Shown here one piece after another: positions 1-5,436 of a DNA stretch of 5,442 nt. Origin of the DNA: Candidatus Fermentithermobacillaceae bacterium UBA3951 (GTDB lineage: Bacteria; Bacillota; Sulfobacillia; Fermentithermobacillales; Fermentithermobacillaceae); NCBI GenBank assembly GCA_002385465.1, contig DGDN01000048.1, positions 1 through 5,442 of the forward strand, given 5' to 3'. The notes under the pieces were generated by a model, which worked only from the letters and a program-made list of their open reading frames with translations, had not been told where the DNA came from and searched no databases. Both the position numbers and the translations under genes were made by a program. The first letter of the stretch is position 1. The number at the start of each line of letters is the position of its first letter.

Positions 1-1039
1 GCGCGACTCCGAACCCGAAAAACACCGGCCGTCCGCAAGCCTTTGAGATGCGTTCTGCCGTCTCGAATTGTGTCTGGCCCTTCGTGATTTCCTCGAGGAC
101 ACCCCGCGTCATAAACACGCTGAACCTGCCGCCTTCGACCGGGACTACCGAAATCCCGAGCGGCCTGGCCCATTCCAAGAGCGCCGTGAGGAGCCTGGCC
201 CGGTAGGTCTTGCTGTCTGCTTTGTCTGAGCGTCGCTGTAGGCGGCGTTCGTTGCCGTCAGTGCGCCCCTTATCCTGTACATCCCGGCCATCCGAACCTT
301 CCGGATCATCCCGACCGCCTTGGCCATCCCGGCCGCCTCGACCGTCCTGTCCGTCCCCGCCAGACGAAGAGCCCGCCGGATCAAATGACCTGCCGAACGA
401 CACCAACCCTACCACGAGCTGGCTGGCCTTGGCTTTCAGGGTCTCCAGTTCCAGTACCGCCCTTACGAGCCCTTCCTTCAGGCCGCCCAGGCTGGGAGTG
501 CAGCGGTAGACGGGCATGCCGTAACGGCTAAGTTCTACGTACGCGCCTTTCAGGAAGGTCGCAGCCGCTGTCGTCTCACCCTTTTCCCATAGAGACTTGT
601 GGAAATCGACGAACTCCTTTCTATCTATGGGGCTCTCGACGGGGAGGAAGAACAGGGCTTCCGGGCGGAGGCCCACATGCGCGAGACACCTTTCTGCTTC
701 TTCGGGGGTTGCCGTGTCTATGCTCAAGCGCCTGGTGTCTACCCCGTCGTACAGCATCTTGGCAAGGGCCTGGTAGATCCCCAGGCTCGTATCGGCCACA
801 TATACCATGGGGATCCCGCAATCGCGATCCCCATAATACTTCTTTACCTTGAGATAAGGCCAGTTGCCCATGAAGAGGCAGACATCCATCCGCCCGCGGT
901 TTTTCTCGAAGAGCGGCACGGTGTCGTTTTCGTCTTCATAACGCAGATCTAGAAAGCGATATTGAGGGAAACCTTCCGCATACTCGAGTGTCTTCTCGAC
1001 AAGGTCTGGCGGCCCAAGAATCCCAATGGAAAACAGCAT
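1..1039 (-). CDS. Sensor/transcriptional-regulator-like protein with degenerate GGDEF-type domain, 3' end missing
   Basis: An open frame runs without a stop from an ATG at 1039 to the left edge of the window (346 codons visible). GGAG lies 9 nt upstream of the ATG on the minus strand. Residues 1-130 start with SIGILGPPDLVEK and read like an alpha/beta ligand-binding domain. Residues 141-215 (FVDFHKSLWEKGETTAA, then a helix ending in KASQLVVGLVSF) resemble the middle part of Firmicutes regulators that I recall as N-terminal sensor, degenerate GGDEF-like domain and C-terminal helix-turn-helix. Residues 278-346 (RFSVFMTRGVLEEITKG, then VFFGFGVA) fit the start of that GGDEF-like domain. No GGDEF catalytic signature is visible, so cyclase activity is not claimed. 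The expected DNA-binding part would lie outside the window, so the regulatory role is inferred. Residues 220-277 form an unusual Gly/Asp/Arg-rich spacer. The gene is divergent from the operon starting at 1351 and may control it. The reading frame is secure; the function is tentative. Confidence 0.82.
   Translation of the reverse strand, partial: MLFSIGILGPPDLVEKTLEYAEGFPQYRFLDLRYEDENDTVPLFEKNRGRMDVCLFMGNWPYLKVKKYYGDRDCGIPMVYVADTSLGIYQALAKMLYDGVDTRRLSIDTATPEEAERCLAHVGLRPEALFFLPVESPIDRKEFVDFHKSLWEKGETTAAATFLKGAYVELSRYGMPVYRCTPSLGGLKEGLVRAVLELETLKAKASQLVVGLVSFGRSFDPAGSSSGGDGQDGRGGRDGQGGRDDPEGSDGRDVQDKGRTDGNERRLQRRSDKADSKTYRARLLTALLEWARPLGISVVPVEGGRFSVFMTRGVLEEITKGQTQFETAERISKACGRPVFFGFGVA
281..361 (-). 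repeat. Degenerate short repeats encoding a Gly/Asp/Arg-rich linker
   Basis: On the minus strand this stretch encodes residues 227-253 of the regulator-like protein, almost all G, D, R, Q, S and P, with units such as GGRDGQGGRD. At DNA level the units GGCGGCCGGGATGGCCAA, GGCGGTCGGGAT and GATGGCCGGGAT recur imperfectly every 12-18 bp. All repeats keep the frame. The composition suggests a flexible, hydrophilic, disordered linker between the sensor part and the GGDEF-like part; expansion by slippage is an inference. Confidence 0.7.
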
Positions 1040-1132
1040 CTTCCGTCACTCCAGCGCAGTAGCGGAATACCGTCGAATGCCGTCCGTAAGATGTCCAAGA
1101 TGGTTCATCTATGAGTTCTTGATTCCGAATCG

Positions 1133-1150
1133 ATTTGCCTTCTTGCAAAT
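1133..1150. promoter_or_regulatory. Hyphenated dyad ATTTGC-N6-GCAAAT, possible operator
   Basis: ATTTGC (1133-1138) and GCAAAT (1145-1150) form a perfect 6+6 inverted repeat with a 6-nt spacer, 94 bp upstream of the regulator-like start and 200 bp upstream of the operon start. Its size and symmetry suit a dimeric DNA-binding protein. A 6+6 dyad somewhere in 300 bp is not rare by chance, so this is only a candidate site. It overlaps the weak TTGCAA promoter candidate. Confidence 0.3.
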
Positions 1151-1207
1151 GAAGGATTTTCTGCTTTAACAGCCAATAAGGTACTGATTCCAGGGGAAAT
1201 AAGGAAG

Positions 1208-1321
1208 TATTTCCGGATAACTGGAAGTTCTAGAGAGTCCCGCGTCGAGTCGGCCAACTTAGCAAAACCGAAGGTAGGTGATGCAGAAGTCCCATTAGTT
1301 CGATAACGGATTATTTCCGGA
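1208..1321. repeat. Direct repeat of TATTTCCGGA, two copies
   Basis: The 10-mer TATTTCCGGA occurs exactly at 1208-1217 and again at 1312-1321 (start-to-start 104 bp, close to ten helical turns). Similar flanking words (GGATAAC after the first copy, CGATAACGGA before the second) add to the resemblance. Two copies in the intergenic region upstream of an operon could be a regulator binding site, but no protein can be assigned. Confidence 0.4.
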
Positions 1322-1340
1322 CAAACACCCGGCCCAGATT

Positions 1341-1345
1341 GGAGG
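1341..1345 (+). promoter_or_regulatory. Shine-Dalgarno GGAGG deciding the hydrolase start
   Basis: GGAGG at 1341-1345 sits 5 nt before the ATG at 1351. An in-frame TTG at 1339 lies immediately upstream of this site and would have no ribosome binding site of its own, so the ATG at 1351 is preferred. Confidence 0.8.
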
Positions 1346-1350
1346 AGAAT

Positions 1351-2256
1351 ATGACGCAAAAGGAAATCTACGCAGAACTGAACCGGATTTTGGAAGGGCG
1401 TGGCGGCGTCTTTTCGGTCATGGCTCGCGATTTCAGTACGGGTGAAGAGATCTGCCTGAACCCAGACGTGCCGCTCCCGACGGCCAGCGTGTTCAAAGTA
1501 CCGGTTATGGTCGAACTTTTCCGCCAGGCGGGAGAGGGCTTGGTTGACCTATCCGAAATGCACAAGCTCACGGACGAGGAAAAGTCTCCGGGTTCCGGCG
1601 TCCTCAAGGATATGACCGAGGGGCTCATGATCTGCCTCAAGGACCTGGCGACCCTCTCCATCATCATCAGCGACAACACGGCCGCGGACATTTGCCTCAA
1701 GACTGCTGGCGCCGATCGCGTAAACGCTCTCATGGAGGAGCTTGGACTCAAGAACACCTACGTGGCCATGGGATGCCAGGGGCTCCTCGCTCACTGCGCC
1801 GGCATCGAGGAGAAGTGGCCCACCAAGGAGCAGGTTGATAGGTCTTTCGAGATCCTCAAGGAAGGCATAGTCCACTACGAGACGGCTGCTTTCCAGGGAA
1901 CCAGGGAGAACAACATTACTACGACCCGGGATATGGTAGACCTCATGCAGGTCCTTTACGAAGGAGAGAAGCTTCCCAAAGAGGTTTGCCGCGACTGTCT
2001 CGAGGTCATGAAGAGGCAGCAGCTCCGTGACCGGATCCCCGGATTGCTCCCTCTCGATGCCGTCACCATGACCAAGAGCGGCACCCTGGGGCGGAACGTT
2101 GTCATCAACGATGTGGGGATCGTCGAGCCCAAGGACGGAAGCCCTTATGCCATCGCCATCCTGACAAAGCAAGAGCCCAGGGACGATTCAAGGGAGATTC
2201 CGGCCAGGCTCAGCAAGGCGGTGTTTGATTATTTCACTTCGAGGAAGGCTCTTTAA
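1351..2256 (+). CDS. Class A beta-lactamase-fold serine hydrolase, no signal peptide
   Basis: The 301-residue product carries the three active-site motifs of serine beta-lactamases/penicillin-binding proteins: S46-V-F-K49 (in TASVFKVP, with S46 as predicted nucleophile), S107-D-N109 and K242-S-G244 (in TKSGTLG). The spacing of 61 residues between the first two matches class A enzymes such as TEM (60). PGSGVL at 80-85 and NNITTTRDM at 187-195 are also typical of the fold. The distance from SDN to KSG is 135 residues against 104 in TEM, and no ExxLN omega-loop motif carrying the deacylating glutamate is visible, so efficient beta-lactam hydrolysis is doubtful. The N-terminus (MTQKEIYAELNRILEG) is hydrophilic with no signal or anchor, and there are seven cysteines, which points to a cytoplasmic protein. 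It is probably the first gene of the operon, 39 nt before the next, with no terminator between. The exact substrate is unknown; peptidase or esterase activity is possible. Confidence 0.9.
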   Translation: MTQKEIYAELNRILEGRGGVFSVMARDFSTGEEICLNPDVPLPTASVFKVPVMVELFRQAGEGLVDLSEMHKLTDEEKSPGSGVLKDMTEGLMICLKDLATLSIIISDNTAADICLKTAGADRVNALMEELGLKNTYVAMGCQGLLAHCAGIEEKWPTKEQVDRSFEILKEGIVHYETAAFQGTRENNITTTRDMVDLMQVLYEGEKLPKEVCRDCLEVMKRQQLRDRIPGLLPLDAVTMTKSGTLGRNVVINDVGIVEPKDGSPYAIAILTKQEPRDDSREIPARLSKAVFDYFTSRKAL

Positions 2257-2281
2257 CCTTTACATCCAGGCAAGCACCATT

Positions 2282-2289
2282 GGAGGTGA
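2282..2289 (+). promoter_or_regulatory. Shine-Dalgarno GGAGGTGA
   Basis: GGAGGTGA is a perfect eight-base complement to the 16S rRNA 3' end, 6 nt before the ATG at 2296. It is the strongest ribosome binding site in the window and suggests high translation of the first membrane gene. Confidence 0.85.
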
Positions 2290-2295
2290 CTCTGA

Positions 2296-3072
2296 ATGAT
2301 AGTGGAGGGTCTCGTATTCGCGTTTCTCACCATGATTGTGTCCTGCGCGGCGATTCTCCTTGGGATCAGAGAGGCACGCCAAGGCAAGCCTCCTCAGATT
2401 AGGACTCTCACTGCTCTCGACGCCATAAACGAGGGCATCGGGAGAGCCACCGAAATGGGGCGGCCCGTCCACTTCAGCGCGGGCGTCGGGAATCTTACGG
2501 TCCGCGGCGCGCCGGTCATGATAGCCAGTCTCTCTTTCCTCTCCCATATCGCAGAGCAGGCTGCTAGGTTTGACTGCCCCCTCATAGCGACTGTGGCTCA
2601 GGGCGACGTGTACCAGGCGAGCGAAGACATCGTGCGCGCGTCTTACGTGAGAGCCGGCAAGGCTGACGCCTTTAGGCCCGACGCGGTGAGGTATCTCTCG
2701 GTCAACCAATACGTCTACGCGGGCGGAATCGTCGGCATTATCAACCGCGAGAAAGTGGCCGTCAACATAATGATTGGGCACTACGCCAACGAGGCGCTCT
2801 TTATCGCGGAAGAAGCCCACAGCGCAGGTTGCCTGCAGATCGCAGGGACCACCAACGAATACCAGATCCCGTTCTTCGTCGCCGCTTGCGACTACGTCCT
2901 CATCGGTGAGGAAGTGTTCGCGGCCGCGGCGCAGCTCTCGTCCGACTCAGCCGAATTGGGCGCCATGAGCGGACAGGACTTCGTCAAGGTGCTGTCCATA
3001 GCTTTGACTCTCTTGGGGGCTATCGCCACTACTTTCGGCTCTGACTTCTTTGCCAAGCTAGTGCGCATGTGA
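2296..3072 (+). CDS. DUF6754-type membrane-anchored protein of unknown function
   Basis: The 258-residue product has an N-terminal transmembrane helix (about 5-23) followed by basic residues R25, R28 and K31, which place the main domain in the cytoplasm by the positive-inside rule. A second hydrophobic helix lies near the C-terminus (about 232-248). The core between them reads as an alpha/beta domain with conspicuous motifs: RPVHFSAGVGNLTVRG (56-71), a run QIAGTTNEYQIPFFVAACDY (181-200) followed by VLIGEEVFAAAA. I associate these with the DUF6754 family from memory; no function is established that I know of. The QIAGT...PFF...CDY..IGEE block, rich in polar residues, is the likeliest active or ligand-binding region. 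Three further membrane-protein genes follow after gaps of 14-18 nt, so the product is probably the cytoplasm-facing subunit of a membrane complex. Confidence 0.88.
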   Translation: MIVEGLVFAFLTMIVSCAAILLGIREARQGKPPQIRTLTALDAINEGIGRATEMGRPVHFSAGVGNLTVRGAPVMIASLSFLSHIAEQAARFDCPLIATVAQGDVYQASEDIVRASYVRAGKADAFRPDAVRYLSVNQYVYAGGIVGIINREKVAVNIMIGHYANEALFIAEEAHSAGCLQIAGTTNEYQIPFFVAACDYVLIGEEVFAAAAQLSSDSAELGAMSGQDFVKVLSIALTLLGAIATTFGSDFFAKLVRM

Positions 3073-3073
3073 A

Positions 3074-3078
3074 AGGAG
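3074..3078 (+). promoter_or_regulatory. Shine-Dalgarno AGGAG deciding a GTG start
   Basis: AGGAG at 3074-3078 lies 8 nt before GTG at 3087. A longer in-frame GTG at 3069 overlaps the stop of the preceding gene, and this SD lies downstream of it, so the start at 3087 is chosen. Confidence 0.75.
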
Positions 3079-3086
3079 ATGATCTC

Positions 3087-3710
3087 GTGCTGAAGAGAAC
3101 GCTCCCCTTGGCGCTTACCGTTTTCGTCGGTTTTCTCATTGTGTTCGAATACTTTGTGGACATTCCCGCCCTCCACAGCGCCGGTAGCGCTATCACCGGG
3201 TGGATGCCGCTCATCCAGAGTTTCGCGGTGGTCACCGGCACCATCAACCTGATCGCCGTCCACGGACACAGCGTGAGGACCAAGCGGCAGGGATGGTACT
3301 ACAGCCTCGTACTCTTCGTGTTCTTGGCTGCGACGGTGATAGTCGGTCTCGGGCAAGGGACAACTGTCCCCGCCTACCGCTTCCTCTACGACAAGATCCT
3401 TATACCGTGCAGCTCCACCATGGCCGGTATGACGGCGTTCTTTATCGCTTCGGCATCTTACCGGGCGTTTAGGGCAACCAATACCGATTCGGCACTGCTC
3501 CTCATTTCGGCCGGCCTGGTTATGCTCGGACGGGTCCCCATCGGCGAGTTCGTATCCGTCAAGATGCCCGACGTTGCCCAGTGGATCATGGATATCCCAA
3601 GCATGGCAGGGCAGCGCGTCTTCCTCGTGTGTGCGGGTATCGGGTACATCTCCCTGTGTCTTAGGACCATCGTGGGGATCAACAGGACTCACCTAAGCGG
3701 GAACGAGTGA
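3087..3710 (+). CDS. Six-helix integral membrane protein, unknown function
   Basis: The 207-residue product begins MLKRTLPLALTVFVGFLI and has about six hydrophobic segments (roughly 6-23, 39-58, 72-91, 105-122, 136-152 and 177-197). Basic loops VRTKRQ (63-68), YRAFRA (125-130) and the C-terminal tail lie on the same predicted side, consistent with both ends in the cytoplasm. Likely conserved features are PCSSTMAGMTAFFIASASYR (107-126) and VMLGRVPIGE (145-154), which I recall as typical of proteins encoded next to DUF6754 genes. No transporter or enzyme signature is recognisable. It starts with GTG 14 nt after the DUF6754 gene and is followed 15 nt later by the next gene, pointing to translation from one mRNA. 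It is probably the channel- or scaffold-like membrane subunit; that role is inference only. Confidence 0.85.
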   Translation: MLKRTLPLALTVFVGFLIVFEYFVDIPALHSAGSAITGWMPLIQSFAVVTGTINLIAVHGHSVRTKRQGWYYSLVLFVFLAATVIVGLGQGTTVPAYRFLYDKILIPCSSTMAGMTAFFIASASYRAFRATNTDSALLLISAGLVMLGRVPIGEFVSVKMPDVAQWIMDIPSMAGQRVFLVCAGIGYISLCLRTIVGINRTHLSGNE

Positions 3711-3725
3711 AGGAGGGACTGACGG

Positions 3726-4553
3726 ATGAAGAGCATTAACCCAAAGATCATCTACGTCCTCATCCTCTTGGTCGTAGCCATCCCTCTCGTAAGGCCCTTC
3801 GGCCTGCCCATGATGGTGATGAAACCGACGCGTGATTTCTACGCCGTGGTTGACAAGATCCAGCCCGGCGACACTGTCATGATGTCGTGGGACTACGCCG
3901 CGGGATCGGACGTTGAGCTCGGGCCCATAGCAAACTCCCTCTTGATCCACCTTGCAAGGAAAGACGCAAAGATCGTCGCTGTGTCGTCCATTCCGGACGG
4001 ACCGATGTTCGCCGAAGCGTCTTTGAAGGTGCTTGAGGGATTGGGCAAAGTCTACGGTGAAGACTTCGTCAACCTTGGATTCTTCGCCGGCGGCGAGTCG
4101 GGGATAGCGGCATGGGCTGAGAACTTCAAGTCGGTCTTCCGGGCCGACTGGAGGAAGACGCCCGTGGAACAGATCCCCGTGCTCAAAGGGATTGAAAAGG
4201 CACAAGACTTCGCTTTGATAGTCTCCATGAACACCGGGCCAGGCGGCTACGGGGTGCCGGACGCATGGGTGCGGCAGATCCACGTGGCCGAAAAGGTGCC
4301 TCTGGCTCTCGCGGTGACGGCCATCATGGGGCCACAGACCCAGCCGTATCTGCAGTCGGGTCAGATTCAGGGACTCCTCATCGGGCTCCGCTCGGCCGCC
4401 GAGTACGAGAAACTCCTTGAGAACCCGGGCATCGCCACCGCTCAGATGGACGCCCAGTCCGCTGCGCACGCGGTGATCCTCGCCCTAATTGTGATTGGAA
4501 ATGTCACCTACTTGCTCGACCGCAAGAACAAAAACAAAGGCGCCAGCGCATAA
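3726..4553 (+). CDS. Membrane protein with extracytoplasmic domain between two terminal anchors, unknown function
   Basis: The 275-residue product has a short basic N-terminus (K2, K7), a transmembrane helix at about 8-22, a soluble region of about 220 residues, a second helix at about 246-264 and a strongly basic tail (RKNKNK, 266-271). Both ends should be cytoplasmic and the central domain outside. The protein has no cysteine, which fits an extracytoplasmic domain and contrasts with the cysteine-containing products encoded upstream. The central domain looks alpha/beta: PGDTVMMSWDYAAGSDVELG (47-66), KIVAVSSIPDGP, FVNLGFFAGGESG, and SGQIQGLLIGLRSAAEYEKL (211-230). The last motif and the DYxxxxxxELxP-like pattern appear to be family hallmarks, recalled from homologous clusters and not verified here. 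AGGAGG at 3711-3716 lies 9 nt before the ATG. No known binding-protein or enzyme family is recognised. Confidence 0.86.
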   Translation: MKSINPKIIYVLILLVVAIPLVRPFGLPMMVMKPTRDFYAVVDKIQPGDTVMMSWDYAAGSDVELGPIANSLLIHLARKDAKIVAVSSIPDGPMFAEASLKVLEGLGKVYGEDFVNLGFFAGGESGIAAWAENFKSVFRADWRKTPVEQIPVLKGIEKAQDFALIVSMNTGPGGYGVPDAWVRQIHVAEKVPLALAVTAIMGPQTQPYLQSGQIQGLLIGLRSAAEYEKLLENPGIATAQMDAQSAAHAVILALIVIGNVTYLLDRKNKNKGASA

Positions 4554-4571
4554 CGGAAAGGAGGAGAGACA

Positions 4572-5192
4572 ATGAGCACGAGTCCTGACGTCTGGTTGGC
4601 GGCATTCTTGACCCTGGCCATGTTCAGCCTGGCCATCTACAAAGAGAACCCTGTATACCGGGTGGCAGAGCACGCATTTATCGGGATCGGTGCAGGTCAC
4701 GCGATCGTCACGGGCATCCAGTCCATCCAAACATCCGGGTGGAACCCCCTCGTGAAGGACGGAGAGTACGCCTTGATCATCCCCATGATCCTCGGGCTGC
4801 TTCTCTTCACCAAGTACGTGAAGCCCGTCTCTCACCTTTCCAGGATAACCATGGCCATCGTCGTGGCTACCGGGGCGGGTCTCGGTCTTAGGGGCGCGGT
4901 GCAGGCGCAGCTTCTGAACCAGATAAGCGCCACATTCTTGTCCCTAAACTCGTTCAACAACCTCATCATCGTGCTGGGGTTCGTAGTAGGAACGTCGTAT
5001 TTCTTGTTCACGAAGAGGTACACGCGGGCGCTGGAAGGGCCCGTCGGGATCCTGCCGAAACTCGGGCGCTGGTTCCTGATGATCGCTTTCGGTGCCTCCT
5101 TTGGAAACGCCAGCATGGGGTTCTTGTCGATGCTGATCGGTAGGGCACTCTTCCTGGTAAGAGATTGGTTGGGGATAAGCAACTTGTTCTAG
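4572..5192 (+). CDS. Polytopic membrane protein, unknown function, last gene of the cluster
   Basis: The 206-residue product has about six hydrophobic segments (roughly 7-22, 33-50, 66-80, 90-106, 128-147 and 165-190). After the first helix comes KENPVYRVAEHAFIGIGAGH (24-43), with charged and histidine residues (R30, E33, H34, H43) within or next to the second helix, the kind of polar residues that matter in transport or complex assembly. Further notable parts are GLGLRGAVQAQ (103-113) and FGASFGN (173-179). AGGAGG at 4559-4564 lies 7 nt before the ATG, and the gene follows the preceding stop by 18 nt. It does not resemble its polytopic partner at 3087-3710 in sequence, so a recent duplication is unlikely. 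A gap of at least 250 nt follows, so the operon probably ends here. Confidence 0.86.
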   Translation: MSTSPDVWLAAFLTLAMFSLAIYKENPVYRVAEHAFIGIGAGHAIVTGIQSIQTSGWNPLVKDGEYALIIPMILGLLLFTKYVKPVSHLSRITMAIVVATGAGLGLRGAVQAQLLNQISATFLSLNSFNNLIIVLGFVVGTSYFLFTKRYTRALEGPVGILPKLGRWFLMIAFGASFGNASMGFLSMLIGRALFLVRDWLGISNLF

Positions 5193-5238
5193 GCTGTTTC
5201 TATGCTGTGTCTAGGCAGTGTCGAAGTAGCGTTGGACG

Positions 5239-5306
5239 GCCGGTTCTCGGGCTCACAGTGGCTCTAGTCGCAAGCCATTGTGAGTAGAGGGCGGTCGGAG
5301 ACCGGC
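5239..5306. repeat. Nested hairpin after the operon, possible terminator or RNA element
   Basis: CTCACAGTGGCT (5252-5263) and AGCCATTGTGAG (5273-5284) pair over 12 positions with one G-U wobble around a 9-nt loop. Outside it, GCCGGT (5239-5244) pairs with ACCGGC (5301-5306), and CTC (5246-5248) with GAG (5298-5300) across one bulged base. The element begins 47 nt after the stop of the last membrane gene. It lacks a following T run, so it is not a classical intrinsic terminator; it could stabilise the mRNA end or be a structured RNA. Confidence 0.5.
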
Positions 5307-5324
5307 ACTTGACTCTAATAAAGG

Positions 5325-5408
5325 TTGGGTGGAAACCGGCAAGTTGATTTGAGTTCGGTTTGCGACGGGACGGAGGCGGAGCCGGGGCGAGAAGCGAATT
5401 GGGTGGAA
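5325..5408 (+). repeat. Direct repeat TTGGGTGGAA, two copies, resembling part of a T-box core
   Basis: TTGGGTGGAA occurs at 5325-5334 (continuing ACCGGC) and at 5399-5408 (continuing CGCCGG). Both match the first nine or so bases of the T-box consensus AGGGUGGNACCGCG and then deviate by about one inserted base. No Stem I, specifier loop or transcription terminator was identified, so a T-box is not asserted. Confidence 0.35.
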
Positions 5409-5424
5409 CGCCGGGCTCCGCCTC
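5373..5424. repeat. 11-bp perfect inverted repeat with 30-nt spacer
   Basis: GAGGCGGAGCC (5373-5383) and GGCTCCGCCTC (5414-5424) are exact reverse complements. The stem is very GC-rich and can gain two more G-C pairs past a bulged G at 5413. No T run follows. The right arm could also pair with the terminal AGGAGG region, so it may take part in alternative RNA folds. Confidence 0.55.
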
Positions 5425-5436
5425 GGCTCTATGGCG

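Larger units (their letters stand above)
1040..1350. other. Divergent intergenic region, likely promoters for both directions
   Basis: These 311 bp separate the minus-strand regulator-like gene from the plus-strand operon and hold no credible gene. The stretch is clearly AT-richer than the flanking coding sequence. Both transcription units should start here. I found no convincing -35/-10 pair: the best plus-strand candidate, TTGCAA at 1143-1148 with TTTAAC 16 bp downstream, matches the consensus at only 4 of 6 positions in each box. The region contains a hyphenated dyad and a repeated 10-mer, listed separately. If transcription starts in the left half, the plus-strand leader would be 150-200 nt long. 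Confidence 0.6.

Noticed and set aside
281..361. CRISPR or tandem-repeat array
   Set aside because: The repeats are short, imperfect and lie in frame within a coding sequence, without spacers.
599..952. 117-codon open frame on the plus strand
   Set aside because: It is antisense to the regulator-like gene; the minus-strand frame is continuous from 1039 to the edge and resembles a known family.
1339..1350. Upstream TTG start for the serine hydrolase
   Set aside because: It immediately precedes and overlaps the GGAGG that properly serves the ATG at 1351.
1549..2172. 207-codon open frame on the minus strand
   Set aside because: It is antisense to the serine hydrolase, whose three catalytic motifs prove the plus-strand reading.
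3069..3086. Upstream GTG start overlapping the DUF6754-type gene
   Set aside because: It has no SD in front, while AGGAG at 3074-3078 is correctly placed for GTG at 3087.
2892..3692. 266-codon open frame on the minus strand opposite the membrane genes
   Set aside because: The translation is rich in D, H, P and G with no hydrophobic core or motif, and it overlaps two well-supported plus-strand genes with good SD sites. It is a codon-bias shadow.
3693..4469. 258-codon open frame on the minus strand
   Set aside because: It lies opposite the double-anchored membrane protein, has no recognisable domain and a composition typical of antisense frames in GC-rich DNA.
5309..5314. TTGACT as a -35 promoter element
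   Set aside because: No TATAAT-like hexamer lies 16-18 bp downstream; the sequence there is G-rich.
5325..5412. Full T-box riboswitch
   Set aside because: Only part of the 14-nt core matches, with an insertion, and neither Stem I features nor a terminator were found. It is kept only as a resemblance.
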